Below, piece by piece: positions 22,946-34,600 of a DNA stretch of 64,000 nucleotides. Positions within the stretch are counted from its first letter, which is position 1; each line of letters opens with the position of its first letter. The stretch spans positions 68,759,501 to 68,823,500 of the forward strand of contig CP136890.1 in the NCBI GenBank assembly GCA_034359265.1, in the 5' to 3' direction. Source of the DNA: Canna indica. Lineage: Eukaryota > Streptophyta > Magnoliopsida > Zingiberales > Cannaceae. The translations under genes were made by a program, and so were the position numbers. The notes under the pieces were generated by a model. That model made no database searches. It saw nothing but the letters and a program-made list of their open reading frames with translations, and was not told the DNA's origin.

Positions 22946-25023
22946 GGTGAATAGTGTGTATGCTCTAATTCTATGTCTACTTGCAATTCAATATCTTCTT
23001 AAATGATTAACTAAGTTAGATGGCAATATTGAAAGCAATCAAAAATCTACGCAAATGAGCAATGCTAACACAAGTAAATTTATAGTAGTTCGACAATCCC
23101 GCCTACTCCGCTATCAAAGCACCCCGCTTAGGATTTCACTTACAATCCACTATATTGAAGTTCCTTACAATGAGGACTTTTTCCGAAAAGTCTCCTCTCT
23201 CACACTCGAAGGCACTTCCACACCCGGAAGTCTCTGCCTTCCTACCGAAAGCACTTTCCCACCCCACTCTCTCCTAAAGACACTCTAATCCTAGATTACG
23301 ATGGTGGACTTATGCCTTTTCACTAAGTCAACCACCAACTCTTCACAAAAAAATTATAACAAATGAGAACAAAATACAAGTGAAAGACAATAATAAAGAG
23401 CTCAAAATAAATACAAACACGGTAGGAGCTCTTTCTTGCTTCCTCCTAATCCTTCAAGGCCTCAAGATGATGACACTTTGAATCCAAGGAGACTTGAAGA
23501 TGAGTAGAAGGCTCAAGTAGGGTAAGATTAAGAAATGAGGTTTAGAACTTACGAAAATAGGCTCAATCTTTTAAGGATAGACTCAATGAAGTGTTAGAAC
23601 CCTTAGGTGCTGTTTGGTTAGCGAAAATTATTTTCTGGTTTGGTTTCAGTGAAACTGAAAACTTGGTTTCTAAAACTTGATTTTGGTTTCTAGTTTTCAG
23701 TTTTCTGAAAACACGTTTGGTTAATAAAAACAACATCAGTTTTAGTTAGTTGAAACCAGTAAATATTTATTTGATTATAAAAAATAATATTAATTTTCCT
23801 TGAACATTTTTAGTAGTAATTAAATGTTTAGTTAGTTTACAAAATTAAATATTTGTTAATATGGTTACAAAATATTTAAGTGATTTAATTAATAAAGTTA
23901 TTGGTAATTTAAGATTTTTTTGTTCAATTAGATATAAAAATTAATTAATAGTTATTATAAAATTTTAAAAAAAAACAAGTCCAATGATCTAAAATTAGGG
24001 TTGATTAAATTATAAATAGACCAACTTTAAGAAAATTGAGTTATTTAAAATTTGAGTTTGAGTCAATTAGATATAAATTGGTTTAATTATTTTATAAATT
24101 TAAGATAAAAGTTTGAGTTAAAAATGATGATTTTTATTTTTATTTTTAAAAATTCGATATAGTTTGATTTATTTTTAAATTAATTAATTTTATAAAAAAA
24201 TATTTATAATTATAAAGTTGTCACAGCATTTTGATAACGAAACCGACAGTCTCGAAACCACAGAAAACAACATTCTATTGTTTTCATTTTTATTAAGAAA
24301 ACTGGTTTCGTTTTCATTCTGGTTTCGATTCAGTTTCACGTAAACACTAAACCAAACACGTTTTCGTAAGCAGTTTTGGTTTCAGTGAAACTGAAACCAT
24401 GAAAACAGACTTGGTTTCGCTAACCAAACAGACCCTTAGGAGGCTGGTTTCAGGACCTTTTATAGAGGCCATATCAAGAGGAGGGCAAAACTAGCCGTTC
24501 AACGGATCTATTTAGATCCGTTGGGCAATTCGGTCGACCGTCGGGCAACCCTCGGGCGATCGTCGGGCAACCCTCAGTCTACCGAGGTTCGGTCACGGGT
24601 TGGCCGAATAGCTTCTGGAAATTTTCGAGAACACTTTTGGTCGATCGTTGGGCGACCGAGGATTGGTCGAGATTCGATCGATATTGTGACCAGAACTTGT
24701 TTTCTGATTTGTGCTATTTTTTCACTTTGGGTTTGAGTTCGGGTTTCGATTGGGTTTTAGCTTTGCATAAATACATGGAGATAGATGATTTGAGGCATAA
24801 TAAGTATTTTATAATAAATTCTAAGCCTAGACCTAACTTCCGACTCGATCACCTCCGAAGCCACTGACACTTGAACTTTCATGATTTCTTCGTGATTTTC
24901 TGACGAACTTCGCACGTGTATCAATCGCCCAACCTGAGATCAAACACTTGATAAACCCAGTAGAATAAGTTTGTTATCATCAAAATCAGGATTGTCAATA
25001 AGATTGAAAACCTTAGGCCAACA
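22941..25023 (-). mobile_element. Copia LTR (inner copy), one end lost, with nested MITE
   Basis: It is the inverse of the solo LTR at 43,237-44,494 and keeps the same target duplication on its right side (CATTG, 25,024-25,028). Subtracting the 830-bp PIF-like MITE gives about 1.25 kb, the same as the outer copy. Its left end is cut by the junction at about 22,940. Confidence 0.88.
23606..24435. mobile_element. PIF/Harbinger-like MITE, 830 bp, TSD TTA
   Basis: Terminal inverted repeats GGTGCTGTTTGGTTAGCGAAA and (right, inverted) GGGTCTGTTTGGTTAGCGAAA, flanked by TTA at 23,603-23,605 and 24,436-24,438. Removing the element and one TTA restores the sequence of the outer LTR at about 43,808. 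An 8-bp reading of the duplication (CCCTTAGG, which would mean hAT) is possible, but the G-rich termini align better with TTA. AT-rich inside, no transposase. Confidence 0.8.
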
Positions 25024-25028
25024 CATTG

Positions 25029-25238
25029 AGTAAAAATCCACATCGAATACATTTCACCAAAGACCTGCCTTACAAACCCGATATTGCATCTACAAGTATC
25101 CTCTCGAATCTAATTCTTTACAGACACACCTCAAACAAATCCTCACTTGAGCATCGAAGTGTCTTTGTAGTCGCCCCAAAGCTGCATCCAGCCACGAGCT
25201 AGGAGGACTTGTAACATTTCTGATCTCAGGTGAGAACA
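25029..25238 (+). repeat. Gypsy LTR, 3' end, inner copy
   Basis: Inverse of 43,022-43,231. It ends GTGAGAACA just before the primer site. Only the part downstream of the solo-LTR insertion point survives in this copy. Confidence 0.82.
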
Positions 25239-25240
25239 TT

Positions 25241-25257
25241 TGGCGCCCACCGTGGGG
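25241..25257 (+). other. Gypsy primer binding site, inner copy
   Basis: TGGCGCCCACCGTGGGG lies two bases after the LTR end. It is close to the tRNA-Lys-type PBS TGGCGCCCAACGTGGGG used by many plant Gypsy elements. The inverse is at 43,003-43,019. Confidence 0.8.
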
Positions 25258-26748
25258 TCGATTAAATCTTACCTTCCCCACCATTGTTGATACCCCAGAG
25301 TCGGGCCAACACTGCCACTAGCAATGGACAACAACCTAGCAAAAATGTCCCGCCACTGCTGCGAGATGCAATCGCGGCCAGAAATGACGCTCCGGTCACC
25401 ACAAACCCAGCCATGGAGGAGTTACGACGCATGATTAGTGATCTCATGGAGCAAAACTAGAGGCTACTAGATGTGGCAAAATGGGTCGACCCGCTAACTC
25501 CATGGGCTGGAAATTTCTGGCCCGACACGGCCTGCCAACCCGTTTATCAACTAAAAAATTGTAAAAAAATTAATTTAAAATATTTGAGAGACTAAATAAA
25601 CACCAAATATGACATATATTTCGCATGAAAAGCTCCATAGATTAACTTCACCTTCAATTTTAAAGCACTAAAGTAGACTTAAAATTAATTTTTTTTAATA
25701 CTTAGCGGGCCACGGGCCAGGCCGGCCCGATAAAAGCCGGCCCACGTCAGCCTGCAATTTTATCATGCTGGGCCGGGTCAGCTCGATAAACTTATCGGGC
25801 TAAATATTCTGGCCCGGCCCATAGTTATCATGCCATGCTCGCGTCGTGCCCATTTCTACCGCCCCTAGTGGCTAGTAGCCCAAGTTCATATTTCCCAGTC
25901 CAAAGAACAACATCAAACTAAGCACGAGCATCACCGGTCAGAGTGTGAAGGCAATACCTACCAGAAGAAGATATCTCCCACACGCAGAATCAAAGGGAGA
26001 TAATTAAGACCACAGAGGCCACTCATTGCCCTCTTATCGACTCAAGAACCATTCGCCGAGCACATTATGGCGATGTGTCTCCCAAATAACTTCAAACTAC
26101 TAACCACTCTCTAACCCTATGATGGCATGGGTGATCCTACCCTCCACATAACAATATCCATATCAACGATGCTCCTCAATGGTGCTACCAATCCCTTCCT
26201 CTGCCGAGCTTTTTCCGCATTCCTGGAAAAGGCCGCCCTCTTATGGTTCTCGACTCTCCCCACGGGATCCACCCATAGTTTTCAGGAGTTCTCCAAGGCC
26301 TTCATCAACTAATTCTCCTCAACCAAGATCTATGCCAAGTCCGAGGATACCCTGAACTACATCATACAGGGAAAACAAAATCGTTGATAGAATATCTAAC
26401 GAGGTTTAATACGGTGGTCATGGAGATATCGAACCTCGACCCTCATGTCAAATTATACTCGGTCAAGCACGGTCTGAAGCGAGAACAATTTGCATACCTG
26501 ATAGTTGTCACGAAGATAAAGACTATGGCAGAATTCTAAGAGGGAGCAGTGGGATATATGGACATGGATGAGCTCAGAGAAGCAACGAAGGTCGAAAGGC
26601 AAAGGACCACAAAAGTCAAGGACAAACAAGGAAAGCAGTCCGATAAAAAAAGAGAGGGATGAGACCGTCGAGGAAAGGACGACAATAGGAGAAAGATATC
26701 GCCTCCCCAACCTCATTCTAAATACCATGACTACACTCCGCATAATAT
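25258..26748 (+). pseudogene. Gypsy gag, 5' part, inner copy
   Basis: After the PBS a degenerate leader holds the hAT MITE (25,468-25,867). The retrotransposon gag domain follows: the frame 26,127-26,312 reads GDPTLHITISISTMLLNGAT, NPFLCRAFSAFLEKAALLWF and STLPTGSTHSFQEFSKAFIN, the usual 'M-L-G--D---CRAF---LKG-A--WY--LP--SI-SF--L---F' pattern. The basic C-terminal part (26,568-26,748) is rich in K, R and E. It ends at the Copia insertion, with AATAT (26,744-26,748) as the target duplication, one mismatch to AATAC at 18,516. Stops at 26,310 and later inactivate it. Confidence 0.82.
25468..25867. mobile_element. hAT-type MITE in Gypsy gag leader, inner copy
   Basis: Counterpart of 42,371-42,791. 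Ends are TAGATGTGGCAAAATGGG and CCCATTTCTACCGCCCCTA. Left duplication GAGGCTAC at 25,460-25,467, right GTGGCTAG (two mismatches). It is rich in 'gggccgggc' blocks. Because both copies have it, it predates the duplication. Confidence 0.8.
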
Positions 26749-27740
26749 TGTTGGTGAAATGGCCACACTAGAGGCGGGGTGAATAGTATGTTAACTAAAT
26801 CTTTTCGCCCAATTCTAGTTTTAAACATTTCTTAAACTTACTTAGGCAATTCACAAATCGAGTAGCAAATAGAAGCAAGATAAACAATAAGAAATTTAAT
26901 ACGCTAAGTAAACAATGCTAACACTTTGATTTATAGTGGTTCAGCCCCAATGCCTACTCCACTACCTATACATCCCGCTTAGAATTTTTAAACTTAGCTT
27001 TACTAGACTATATTGTTTCCCTTAGAAAGAGGAATTTTTACCCGAAAAGTCACTACAAAAAAAATAAGAATTTGTGGCAAAATTTTGGAGTGGCCAACAA
27101 CAATTGGCTACAAAAGGTGTAATCTATGACGAAATTTATGGTAAAATTATTTTTGTGGTTAAAAGTATAAGTTCGAATAATTTCCGATATTTTTTTTAAT
27201 TTTGTCATTATGTTTGCTACTAATAATTGAGTCAACGTTCAAAAGTTATAGTTTTTTAAATTTATGACAACAGGTTTTGCCACTGATTCAAAATGTTCTA
27301 CCGTGGCAAGCGTTTGCGACAAAATTTTTGTCACAACTTTGTCACGGTATTTTGTGGCAAACATTTGCGACAACATTATTACCATAACTTTGTCACGATA
27401 TTCTGTGTCAATTGTTTGCGATAATATATTTGCCAAATATATGAAACTATTTATTGTAGCAAATTAGGGTGTGCCATAGATAGTAAAATAACAAAAAAAT
27501 AAAAGGATTGGTAAAATTTTAGGCGGGTATTTTTGCCTCCACTATAGATTGGGTTAAAAAAAAGCCCTTGTTTTAGTTCCCACATTTTAAAACATCCCAG
27601 GAAATCCCTCTTTTTTTTTCTAAAAGCTCGCAAACCCTCTTTATTCTCGATCCCATTGTTGCTCTTCTTCCCCTCTTCATCTCCCATCCATCTCTCTCCC
27701 CCCTCGATTCATCCTCTCTTGCACATCAAGTTCGTCATCG

Positions 27741-27950
27741 CCATGCACCTGCGCGTACCAGCCGCACCTGTACGCGACAGTGGCATCGTTCAGCATGAAA
27801 TCTCTAGAGGCGGAGTGGCCGCTAGAAAGAACTTCGGGTATGATTGGAACTTCACGGCCAAGTATGAGCTCGACAAGGAGGTCGGGAGGGTGATATTTGG
27901 GCAAGTATGTTTGGCGAGGATCAAGGTTATCTCCAAAGCAAAGGTGCCGC
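27741..27950 (+). pseudogene. Captured kinase N-lobe fragment, CDPK-related kinase-like
   Basis: Within the open frame 27,656-28,030 the stretch KNFGYDWNFTAKYELDKEVG, then RVIFGQVCLARIKVISKAKV, follows the start of the kinase domain of plant CDPK-related kinases (compare the family pattern 'NFGY---F--KYELG-EVGRGHFG'). The glycine-rich loop is damaged: the family's G-R-G-H-F-G is G-R-V-I-F-G here. The Lys-containing VAVK block is missing between 'ARIK' and 'VISKAK', suggesting an internal loss or unspliced capture. The stop at 28,028 ends it. It lies in the left part of the CACTA element, as captured host sequence often does. Family assignment is by eye. Confidence 0.6.
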
Positions 27951-28134
27951 TCACTGACTTAAAGGGAGGCGTTTCCCCATCATTTCTTATAGTATCAATT
28001 TTTTTTCCACTTGAACGATTGACTAGTTAGGGTTCATCTCGTGGTCATACTACAAAGTAAAATATACACACTAATTAGGGTCCACCAGTCAATTGCAGAT
28101 TCAAATGTATTTCTCACTAATCCTTCTTTATATG

Positions 28135-29629
28135 TATTGGGTGAAATGGCACACTAGAAGGGGGGTGGATAGTGTGTTATCTAAATCTTTCTCCTAATTC
28201 TTATTTTAATCGTTTCTCAAATCGTTTAGGCAAATTGTAATTTTACGATTAAATGCGGAAGCAAGATAAAGTAATTAAGCACAAACAAAAGATAACAATG
28301 CTAACACATAAATTTATAGTGGTTCGGCTCCAATGCATACTCCACCACCTAAGCACCCCGCTAAGGATTTCCAAACTAAGTTTACTAGATTAAATTGGTT
28401 CCCTTACAAGAGGACTTTAACCTGAAGAGACACACTCTCAATCTAAGGCACTTCCACACCTGGATGTCTCCGTCTTCTTATCGAGAGTTCTCTTCCACCT
28501 CAACCCTAAGGGATACCTCAACTAATCCTAGCGAACTGAGATTACACCGGTGGAATTAAGCCTTAAACACAAAGGCAACCAACCACCCAATTTTAAGACC
28601 TAACAATCCTAGGTCTTCACAAGCACAAATCCAAAGAAAATAGTGTTCAAATAACAATTAAAATTATAATGAAAAGAGCTTTAAAGAATAAACCAATATC
28701 AAATGCTCTTTTCCAAGCCTTCAAAGCCTCCAACTCGACAAGTCGTAGAGCTTGAATTGAAACCCAAGTTGAGGCAAAGTGTGCACTTGAAGAAGTTGTC
28801 CACGGAAGAATCGAGCGCTATTAATCGATCTTTAGAAGGCTCAAAACTCTCTTTTGAATGCTCAATAAAATCTGTAAGAAGTGGGAGGGAGGGAGTTAAA
28901 GGAGTTAGATGAGGTATATTTATACCCTCTCGAAGAAACGATAGCTCAACGGATAGAAAACTATCCGTTACAGCCGCTCGGTCAATTGGCCGGTCGACCG
29001 ACCGATACGCAATTCTTGCGTACCCATAATCTGGTCGACCGATCAGTCGACCGATGCAGTGAAGCCAGAGACGCGCGCCATGCAATTTTTAATTCGGTCG
29101 ATCGATGGGTCGATCAACGCACGCACTGCCCATTTTTCGCCTCTAACGGTCGACCGAAGTAGCCTTAGCCAATTTTTTACACTATCTTCGGTCGACCGAT
29201 TGGCTATTGCCAATTTTTGGCAACATTCGGTCGACTGACCGGTTGACCGAATTGGCTACTGCCAATTTCCTAACTCTATTCGGTCGATCGAACATAGGCT
29301 GAACTTGATTTTTTTAGCTTTCTTCTTTCGCGCTTCGTTTTCGGGTTCTGGCTTTCAATGAGCATCAACTTGGAGAGCTTTCTATGTGATTTTTGAACTC
29401 GTCCAATACTTCTTTGGTGCATACGTCGAACTTCAAGATATTCCACGACGAACCCGAGCGCAACGACCAATGTCCTTCCGATTTTTTGATTTCTTCCAAT
29501 TTATCCGATCGAGGACATCGAACGCTAATCGATATGGAACCTGAAAGATTTTCTCAGTAAAACATTAGTTCTATGTTTGTTATCATCAAAACCGAGATTA
29601 AGACCAAGGTTGAAAAAATAAAGCCAACA
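28135..29629 (-). mobile_element. Copia solo LTR inside the CACTA element, TSD ATATG
   Basis: Plus-strand ends TATTGGGTGAAATGG and AAAGCCAACA. ATATG is duplicated at 28,130-28,134 and 29,630-29,634. It is 1,495 bp, longer than the other LTRs because the GGTCGACC block (28,975-29,290) is expanded into several units. The first base pair of the LTR is mutated (TG to TA). Confidence 0.88.
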
Positions 29630-29819
29630 ATATGGAGCTAAAGTTTAAAATCTAATTGATTATAGATTAGCTTGCTATTGGATTTTGTCGATACAGTCGC
29701 AAAGAATCTGAGTTGGTTTCTTCATGAGTTGATTCTGACATCCTGGATACAGATACATGTGGGGGAATATGGGGATGAATTATGCAGTCTCAAGGAGAAC
29801 CAACTAGGCAAAGAGTAAC

Positions 29820-30072
29820 CTAAGATATAAGCATTTGGACCGGTATCCAAGCGCCGAAACATTTCGGCACCAATTTGGCACCGAAATGTTTTGACAGCTG
29901 TTGTCAAGCGTCGAAATTTTTTCGACGCTTGTTGTTAGTCGTCAAAATTTTTTCGACCCCTTCAATAGATGTCGAAATTTATTGTATTAAATTTTTTTAA
30001 TAGTTTTGCATTTCTACGCTTATTCCAAGCGTCAAAATTTTGGTTTCGATATATAACGAATTTGTTGTAGTG
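29820..30072 (-). repeat. CACTA-like terminus with subterminal repeats
   Basis: Read inverted from 30,072 it starts CACTACAACAAATTCG and carries repeated 'ttcgacgcttg' and 'cgaaatttttt' motifs, different from the 'gtggcaaa' motifs of the enclosing CACTA. It looks like one end of a second CACTA family caught inside. I do not find its partner end. Confidence 0.5.
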
Positions 30073-32321
30073 AGAACAATACCCTTTGTTATCTCCTCAA
30101 GTTAGTTTCCTTGCAAAAATATTTCATCCAAACGTGCATTTCAAGGTAGAAACTATTTTCTTGCTATTCTATCATATTCTTACATTTTCTTGCTAATTTA
30201 ATTATAACAATACTCTTCTATTTCTAAATAGTTGTTACTGTTGCATTTAGCTTGGATGATAAATACATGTAAAATATGGTACATAAGTAGTGATTCAGCT
30301 AGATGGGGCTTCCATAGAAATACATAAGTACTTATTCAAATTTGGTACATATATACTTTCTTTTGCCAGCACCTGGAGCAAAAAGAAAGTAGAGAAGCTA
30401 AGACCAATTATTTTGTCCAACTTGCAAAATTTCTAACCTAAAAGTTTTGGAGTATGAAAGAGGCAATGGCCTTGTTTGGTAATTAGCAGGTAGCTTTAAA
30501 GTTTAGCTTATTGTATTAGTTGATTTTACTGGCTTATTGCATTAACATAATTAGTTGTTAACCGTTTGAATGTTTAAATGACAAATAAGGACATGACTAT
30601 ATTTTGTTCCTATTCGGTAATTAATGTTTATTATTATTATTAATGATAATAAAGTATTGAACCATTAACTAATGGTAGACATTTCATATAATTTTTAGAA
30701 AGTGAAAGGGCATAAATGTCTTTTGTGAAATCGCGCTCTGGAAAAATCTCATTGTCAAAAACTATAAATAGTTTTTTCATCCGTTGAAACCTCTCAATGG
30801 CCTCAAAAAGCTATAAGCACTCCAACGGCTCAATATAATATATAATGATTTTACATGAGCGACTGGATAAATTTATATTAAAACACTAGGCATAATTCTT
30901 GTGCCATAAAACTTTAACCTTGTGAAACAAAAAAAAAATACAATGTGCATAGTAACATTAATAACAAATATATCCATCCATCTAAAACCAACTTAGAAAA
31001 ATTTTGTGATAAATTTAACATCACTAATCCTGTATAAGAAATAACAAAGACTAAGAGAGCAATTTACCCTGATGATTTGTCCCCCGTCACTTCATGCAGC
31101 ACTTTTGGCATAAGAACATGCATGGCTTGTGGTACTGAGTCTTCGAGTACCACTTTGTGCACTGAGATGGGCATTCTGCTCATGAAAATCCAATATATCA
31201 AGATTAAAAACATTTTCACTGGATCTATGAGTTTTTAGGCCATTATGAAATGCCGTATTATGATATCTTTTGATTAGATCACATATAATATAAGAAAGTG
31301 ACTTAGAAATGAGAACCAACAACTCACGATAGGTTCAGAGGCTTCCTTGTCCATTTGAAGCGTGAAAAAAGTGCATAACATTAGACAATAAGAACAAAGT
31401 TAGCTATTCTGGTTTATGAAAGAACTTAAATCTGCATGCATATATCCATTAGCTTGTTTCCTTACTTTCTTCACAAAAAGTTGAAGGACATATCTAGAAA
31501 TTTTGCATGGTTTTGAATTGTGTTCTTACTTTCCTTCTTTTGCTGGAGAAAAAGAAAAAATGAGGCGTACCTAGCTAGCAGATATACTAGAACTTCTTTT
31601 TATTGGGGAATTGTTATTTGGTTTTTTTTAGCGTACGAACTATCTTTTGTACCTAAACTTTTTTTTAATGGATATTAAATACCTTGGTTGTATACATGCT
31701 AAGTTGTAGGTTTTGTAATTAGCATATAGATTATTATATTAATGAATGGTTAATTATTAAATTTTGTGGGTTTGTGGCAAATTTATTTATCATAAATTCT
31801 CAAACTTGTGGCAAAATCATCACTGATATTGTGGCAATAATCCAAATTTGAAATGCTGTTAGTGGCAAATTTATTTTAACGTTTAATGACAAAGGATCAA
31901 ACATGTAGTGACAAATTTTTTTATAGCAAATTTGATATGTAATGAAAAAATGTAACACGTTATTAGCGACAAATTTCATATATTTTTGCCACGAAAAAAG
32001 TTCTAGAAATGGTATAATAATGATAAATATTTATTAATAAGTGACAAAGAATTTTTGTCATAAAAGATATGTGGCGTCAGCAAACTCCGTTTGCCACAAT
32101 AGAGTGGAGGTAGTTTGACTTTTTCATTTGTCACTAAAGAAATTGCAATTCGTGGCAATCCGCTAAAGTTCACCACCAAAGCCAAAAATGACTTTTAGCG
32201 GCGGACCTAACGTGACAAACGGCTGGCGAGTACATTTTTGCCACCGAATCATCATTTTGTCACTGTATTTCACTACTATGGCAAAAACAACTTGTTACTA
32301 ATTCCAATTTTTTTTGTCGTG
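30073..32321. other. CACTA interior and right subterminal region
   Basis: AT-rich, no long open frame. A possible minus-strand exon ends at about 31,337 (...GEASEPI-like coding followed by GTGAGT), but I cannot assign it. From 31,760 on, 'gtggcaaatttat'-type motifs become dense and lead to the right terminus. Confidence 0.4.
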
Positions 32322-33280
32322 AGTCTCCGCTCTCAACCTAAGGCACTTTCACACCAGAAGTTTTCGTCTTCTTATCGAGAGCACTCTTCCACCTCAACCC
32401 TAAGTGACAACAATCACTAATCCTAGTAAACTATGTTTACACCGGTGGATTTAAACCTCAAACACCAAGGCTACCACCCAATTTCAAGACCTAACAACCT
32501 AGGTCTTTACAAAATCAAATACTATGAAATAAACAAGAAAATATACAAGTAATGGAGCAAAAATACAACAACACAAATACTTAGCTCTAACACAAGATCA
32601 CCTAGCTCCTTTTGATGCCTTGATGCTGAATCAAATGAAGCTAGAAGACAAACTCCAGAAAAATAAGGTAGAAAACTAGGGTTTCAACAAAGATGACTCA
32701 ATTAAAGCTTATGAGTGTCATAGGATGTCTCATGAAGCATTGAGAGGTCATAGAAAGGCTTAGAAGGCCTTTAAATAGATAGAACACCAAGTGGTGGTCG
32801 ATCACAACGGGTATAAATGACTATTTTTCAAGCCGTTATACCGCCCGATCGCTAGTTTGGTCGACGACCGGTTGCCCAACCAAGCAACCGCCCGAGTGAC
32901 CGGAGCCCTCTATGGATTTTGGGCTCCGTTCGGTCGACCGCCCCTGCGAACGAATCTAGGAAATCAACTTTTTTTGCTGATTTCTTGTCAATGTTCTTCG
33001 TTTCCAAATTTTGGGTTCGGTTTTTGGATTTTTTGCATCATAAAAGAGAATTACATATACATTCTAGACACCCTAAGCCTAAATTCTATCTTCTCGACGA
33101 ATTCGAGCACGTCGACCAACGCCCTTCTGATTTTTTGATTTCTTTGATATATTTCCAATCGTGGACATCGTGCGCTAACCGATATGGAATCTGAAAATAA
33201 TTCTCAATGAAATCATTAGTTCCATGTTTGTTATCATCAAAATCGAGATTAAGACCAAGGTTGAAAACCTTAGGCCAACA

Positions 33281-33294
33281 ATCTTCCCTTTTTT
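33281..33294 (-). other. Polypurine tract of the inner Copia
   Basis: Inverted it reads AAAAAAAGGGAAGAT next to the LTR start TGTTGG. The outer copy has the better preserved AAAAAGGGGGAGA at 38,747-38,759. Confidence 0.75.
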
Positions 33295-34484
33295 TATGAT
33301 GACAAATATCCTTAAGAAAATATATCATTAAAGCATAAAAGGATATCAATCATGAGATTTCTCTCCCTATCTATATGCATGGTTTTTCTATATTTTTTTC
33401 CCCTTTACCTATATTTTCTCTCCATTTTGCCATCAATCAAAAAGGACGAGAAAAGCCAACTTATAGTCAAAGTTGAGACTCTAAAAACTATTTTTCATAG
33501 AACATGAAAATCTCAACCAAAGAGATGAAAACCAATATCTAATAAGAGACTAAATCATACATTATAGTAAGGAATGATAGCTAACATCCAAATCCGGAAA
33601 TCATGTATAAGCTCAAGTAAAGATATTTTCATGTATCGATCAAAATATCAAAAATCATTTTAGACATGAATTTTCTCAAATAATAATGAGAATGATACCA
33701 AAAATAGAATTATGATATCAAACTTGACATCTCATTAGAAAATTGGACCAAAGATCAAAGTATCTGAAAATTGAACATTTGGGAAGAACGATACTTTAAA
33801 GTTTCGAAATCCAACTTCAAAAATCCATATCAATTCATATTCTTGCTGAAAATTTTTGAAAATTTTATACGATAAACTAGATTTTTTAGCCGAACATGCA
33901 GTTTCAAGAATCATCCAAAAATTAATTTTTTGCATTTTTCTAAAAATAACTGAAATCTAATGGTATTTTCATAAATATTAGCTATTTTTTCAAAAGTTTT
34001 AGTTTTCATTCAAACTTTCCAGATATCAAGATATAATCATTTAAAGCATGTTTATCAAGTTTGAAATTAAAATATTGTCATTTGGTCAAAATTTTACCTT
34101 AGCATGATTTCATTCAAAAACGAGCATGTTAACAAGTTTTTGAATGAAATCGCTAAGTATCAAGTTTTAATCTTTACTCATGGTTTTTCAAATTTAAACA
34201 CATGGACACCTAACATAGAAGTGTTATGCAAGAATTTTGTCAAAATTAATCTCATACCTCATTTCTTGAGAAATTCTAAAATTTTCACCTTCTTTCTATT
34301 TTCCTTTAGCCTTCCAATTTTATCATAACTTGCAAGCAATATTCATTAGGGTTAAAGATTCATACTAAGTAGAGATTTAGTGTAATGAAAATACACCAGG
34401 CAAGTTATCATACTAAGTAACAAATAGAGAAAATCGATTATCAAAGTCTACTTTGCTAAATAGTTAAAGATTCATTTCAAAATA

Positions 34485-34600
34485 CCAACTGTGAGTAGCA
34501 CAGTTGGTGACAACATGTTGTATGTTGCCTAGAGATTTAGGGTTCGATCCCTAGTATATATGGTCACCTATTGTGACTTTCTATCTTTGTTAAAAAAAAA
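34485..34600 (+). mobile_element. tRNA-derived SINE, 116 bp, 16-bp TSD
   Basis: The head has box-A-like 'gagtagcacagttggtga' and box-B 'gggttcgatcccta', then a short body and a tail TTGTTAAAAAAAAA. Target duplications GATTCATTTCAAAATA (34,469-34,484) and GATTTATTTCAAAATA (34,601-34,616) differ at one base. Such a layout (pol III boxes, A-tail, long duplication) is that of a SINE moved by LINE machinery. The second unit of the local tandem duplication (about 34,885) shows the empty site. Confidence 0.8.

Larger units (their letters stand above)
27051..32321. mobile_element. CACTA (En/Spm) element, 5,271 bp, TSD AGT
   Basis: Left end CACTACAAAAAAAATAAG; right end, inverted, CACGACAAAAAAAATTGG. 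AGT is duplicated at 27,048-27,050 and 32,322-32,324, and removing the insert restores the LTR sequence seen at 17,580. Subterminal arrays of 'gtggcaaa'/'tttgccac' run through 27,070-27,480 and 31,760-32,300, as in other CACTA elements. Inside are a kinase gene fragment (27,741-27,950), a Copia solo LTR and a second CACTA-like end near 30,072. I cannot recognise a transposase; spliced remnants may exist at 30,900-31,350. Confidence 0.9.
26749..33280 (-). repeat. Copia 3' LTR of the inner copy, split by a CACTA element
   Basis: Plus-strand ends TGTTGGTGAAATGG and CTTAGGCCAACA. Without the CACTA insertion it is about 1,258 bp, the inverse of 38,761-40,016. It is a 3' LTR because the polypurine tract abuts it at 33,281, and no primer site lies on the other side. 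Confidence 0.92.

Noticed and set aside
23606..24435. Reading the MITE as hAT with 8-bp duplication CCCTTAGG
   Set aside because: Both readings restore the empty site, but the two termini align base for base only if the duplication is TTA, with G-rich ends as in PIF/Harbinger.
30466..30860. A Tourist-like MITE starting 'ggccttgtttggtaatta'
   Set aside because: The matching inverted end and a TTA/TAA duplication were not found.
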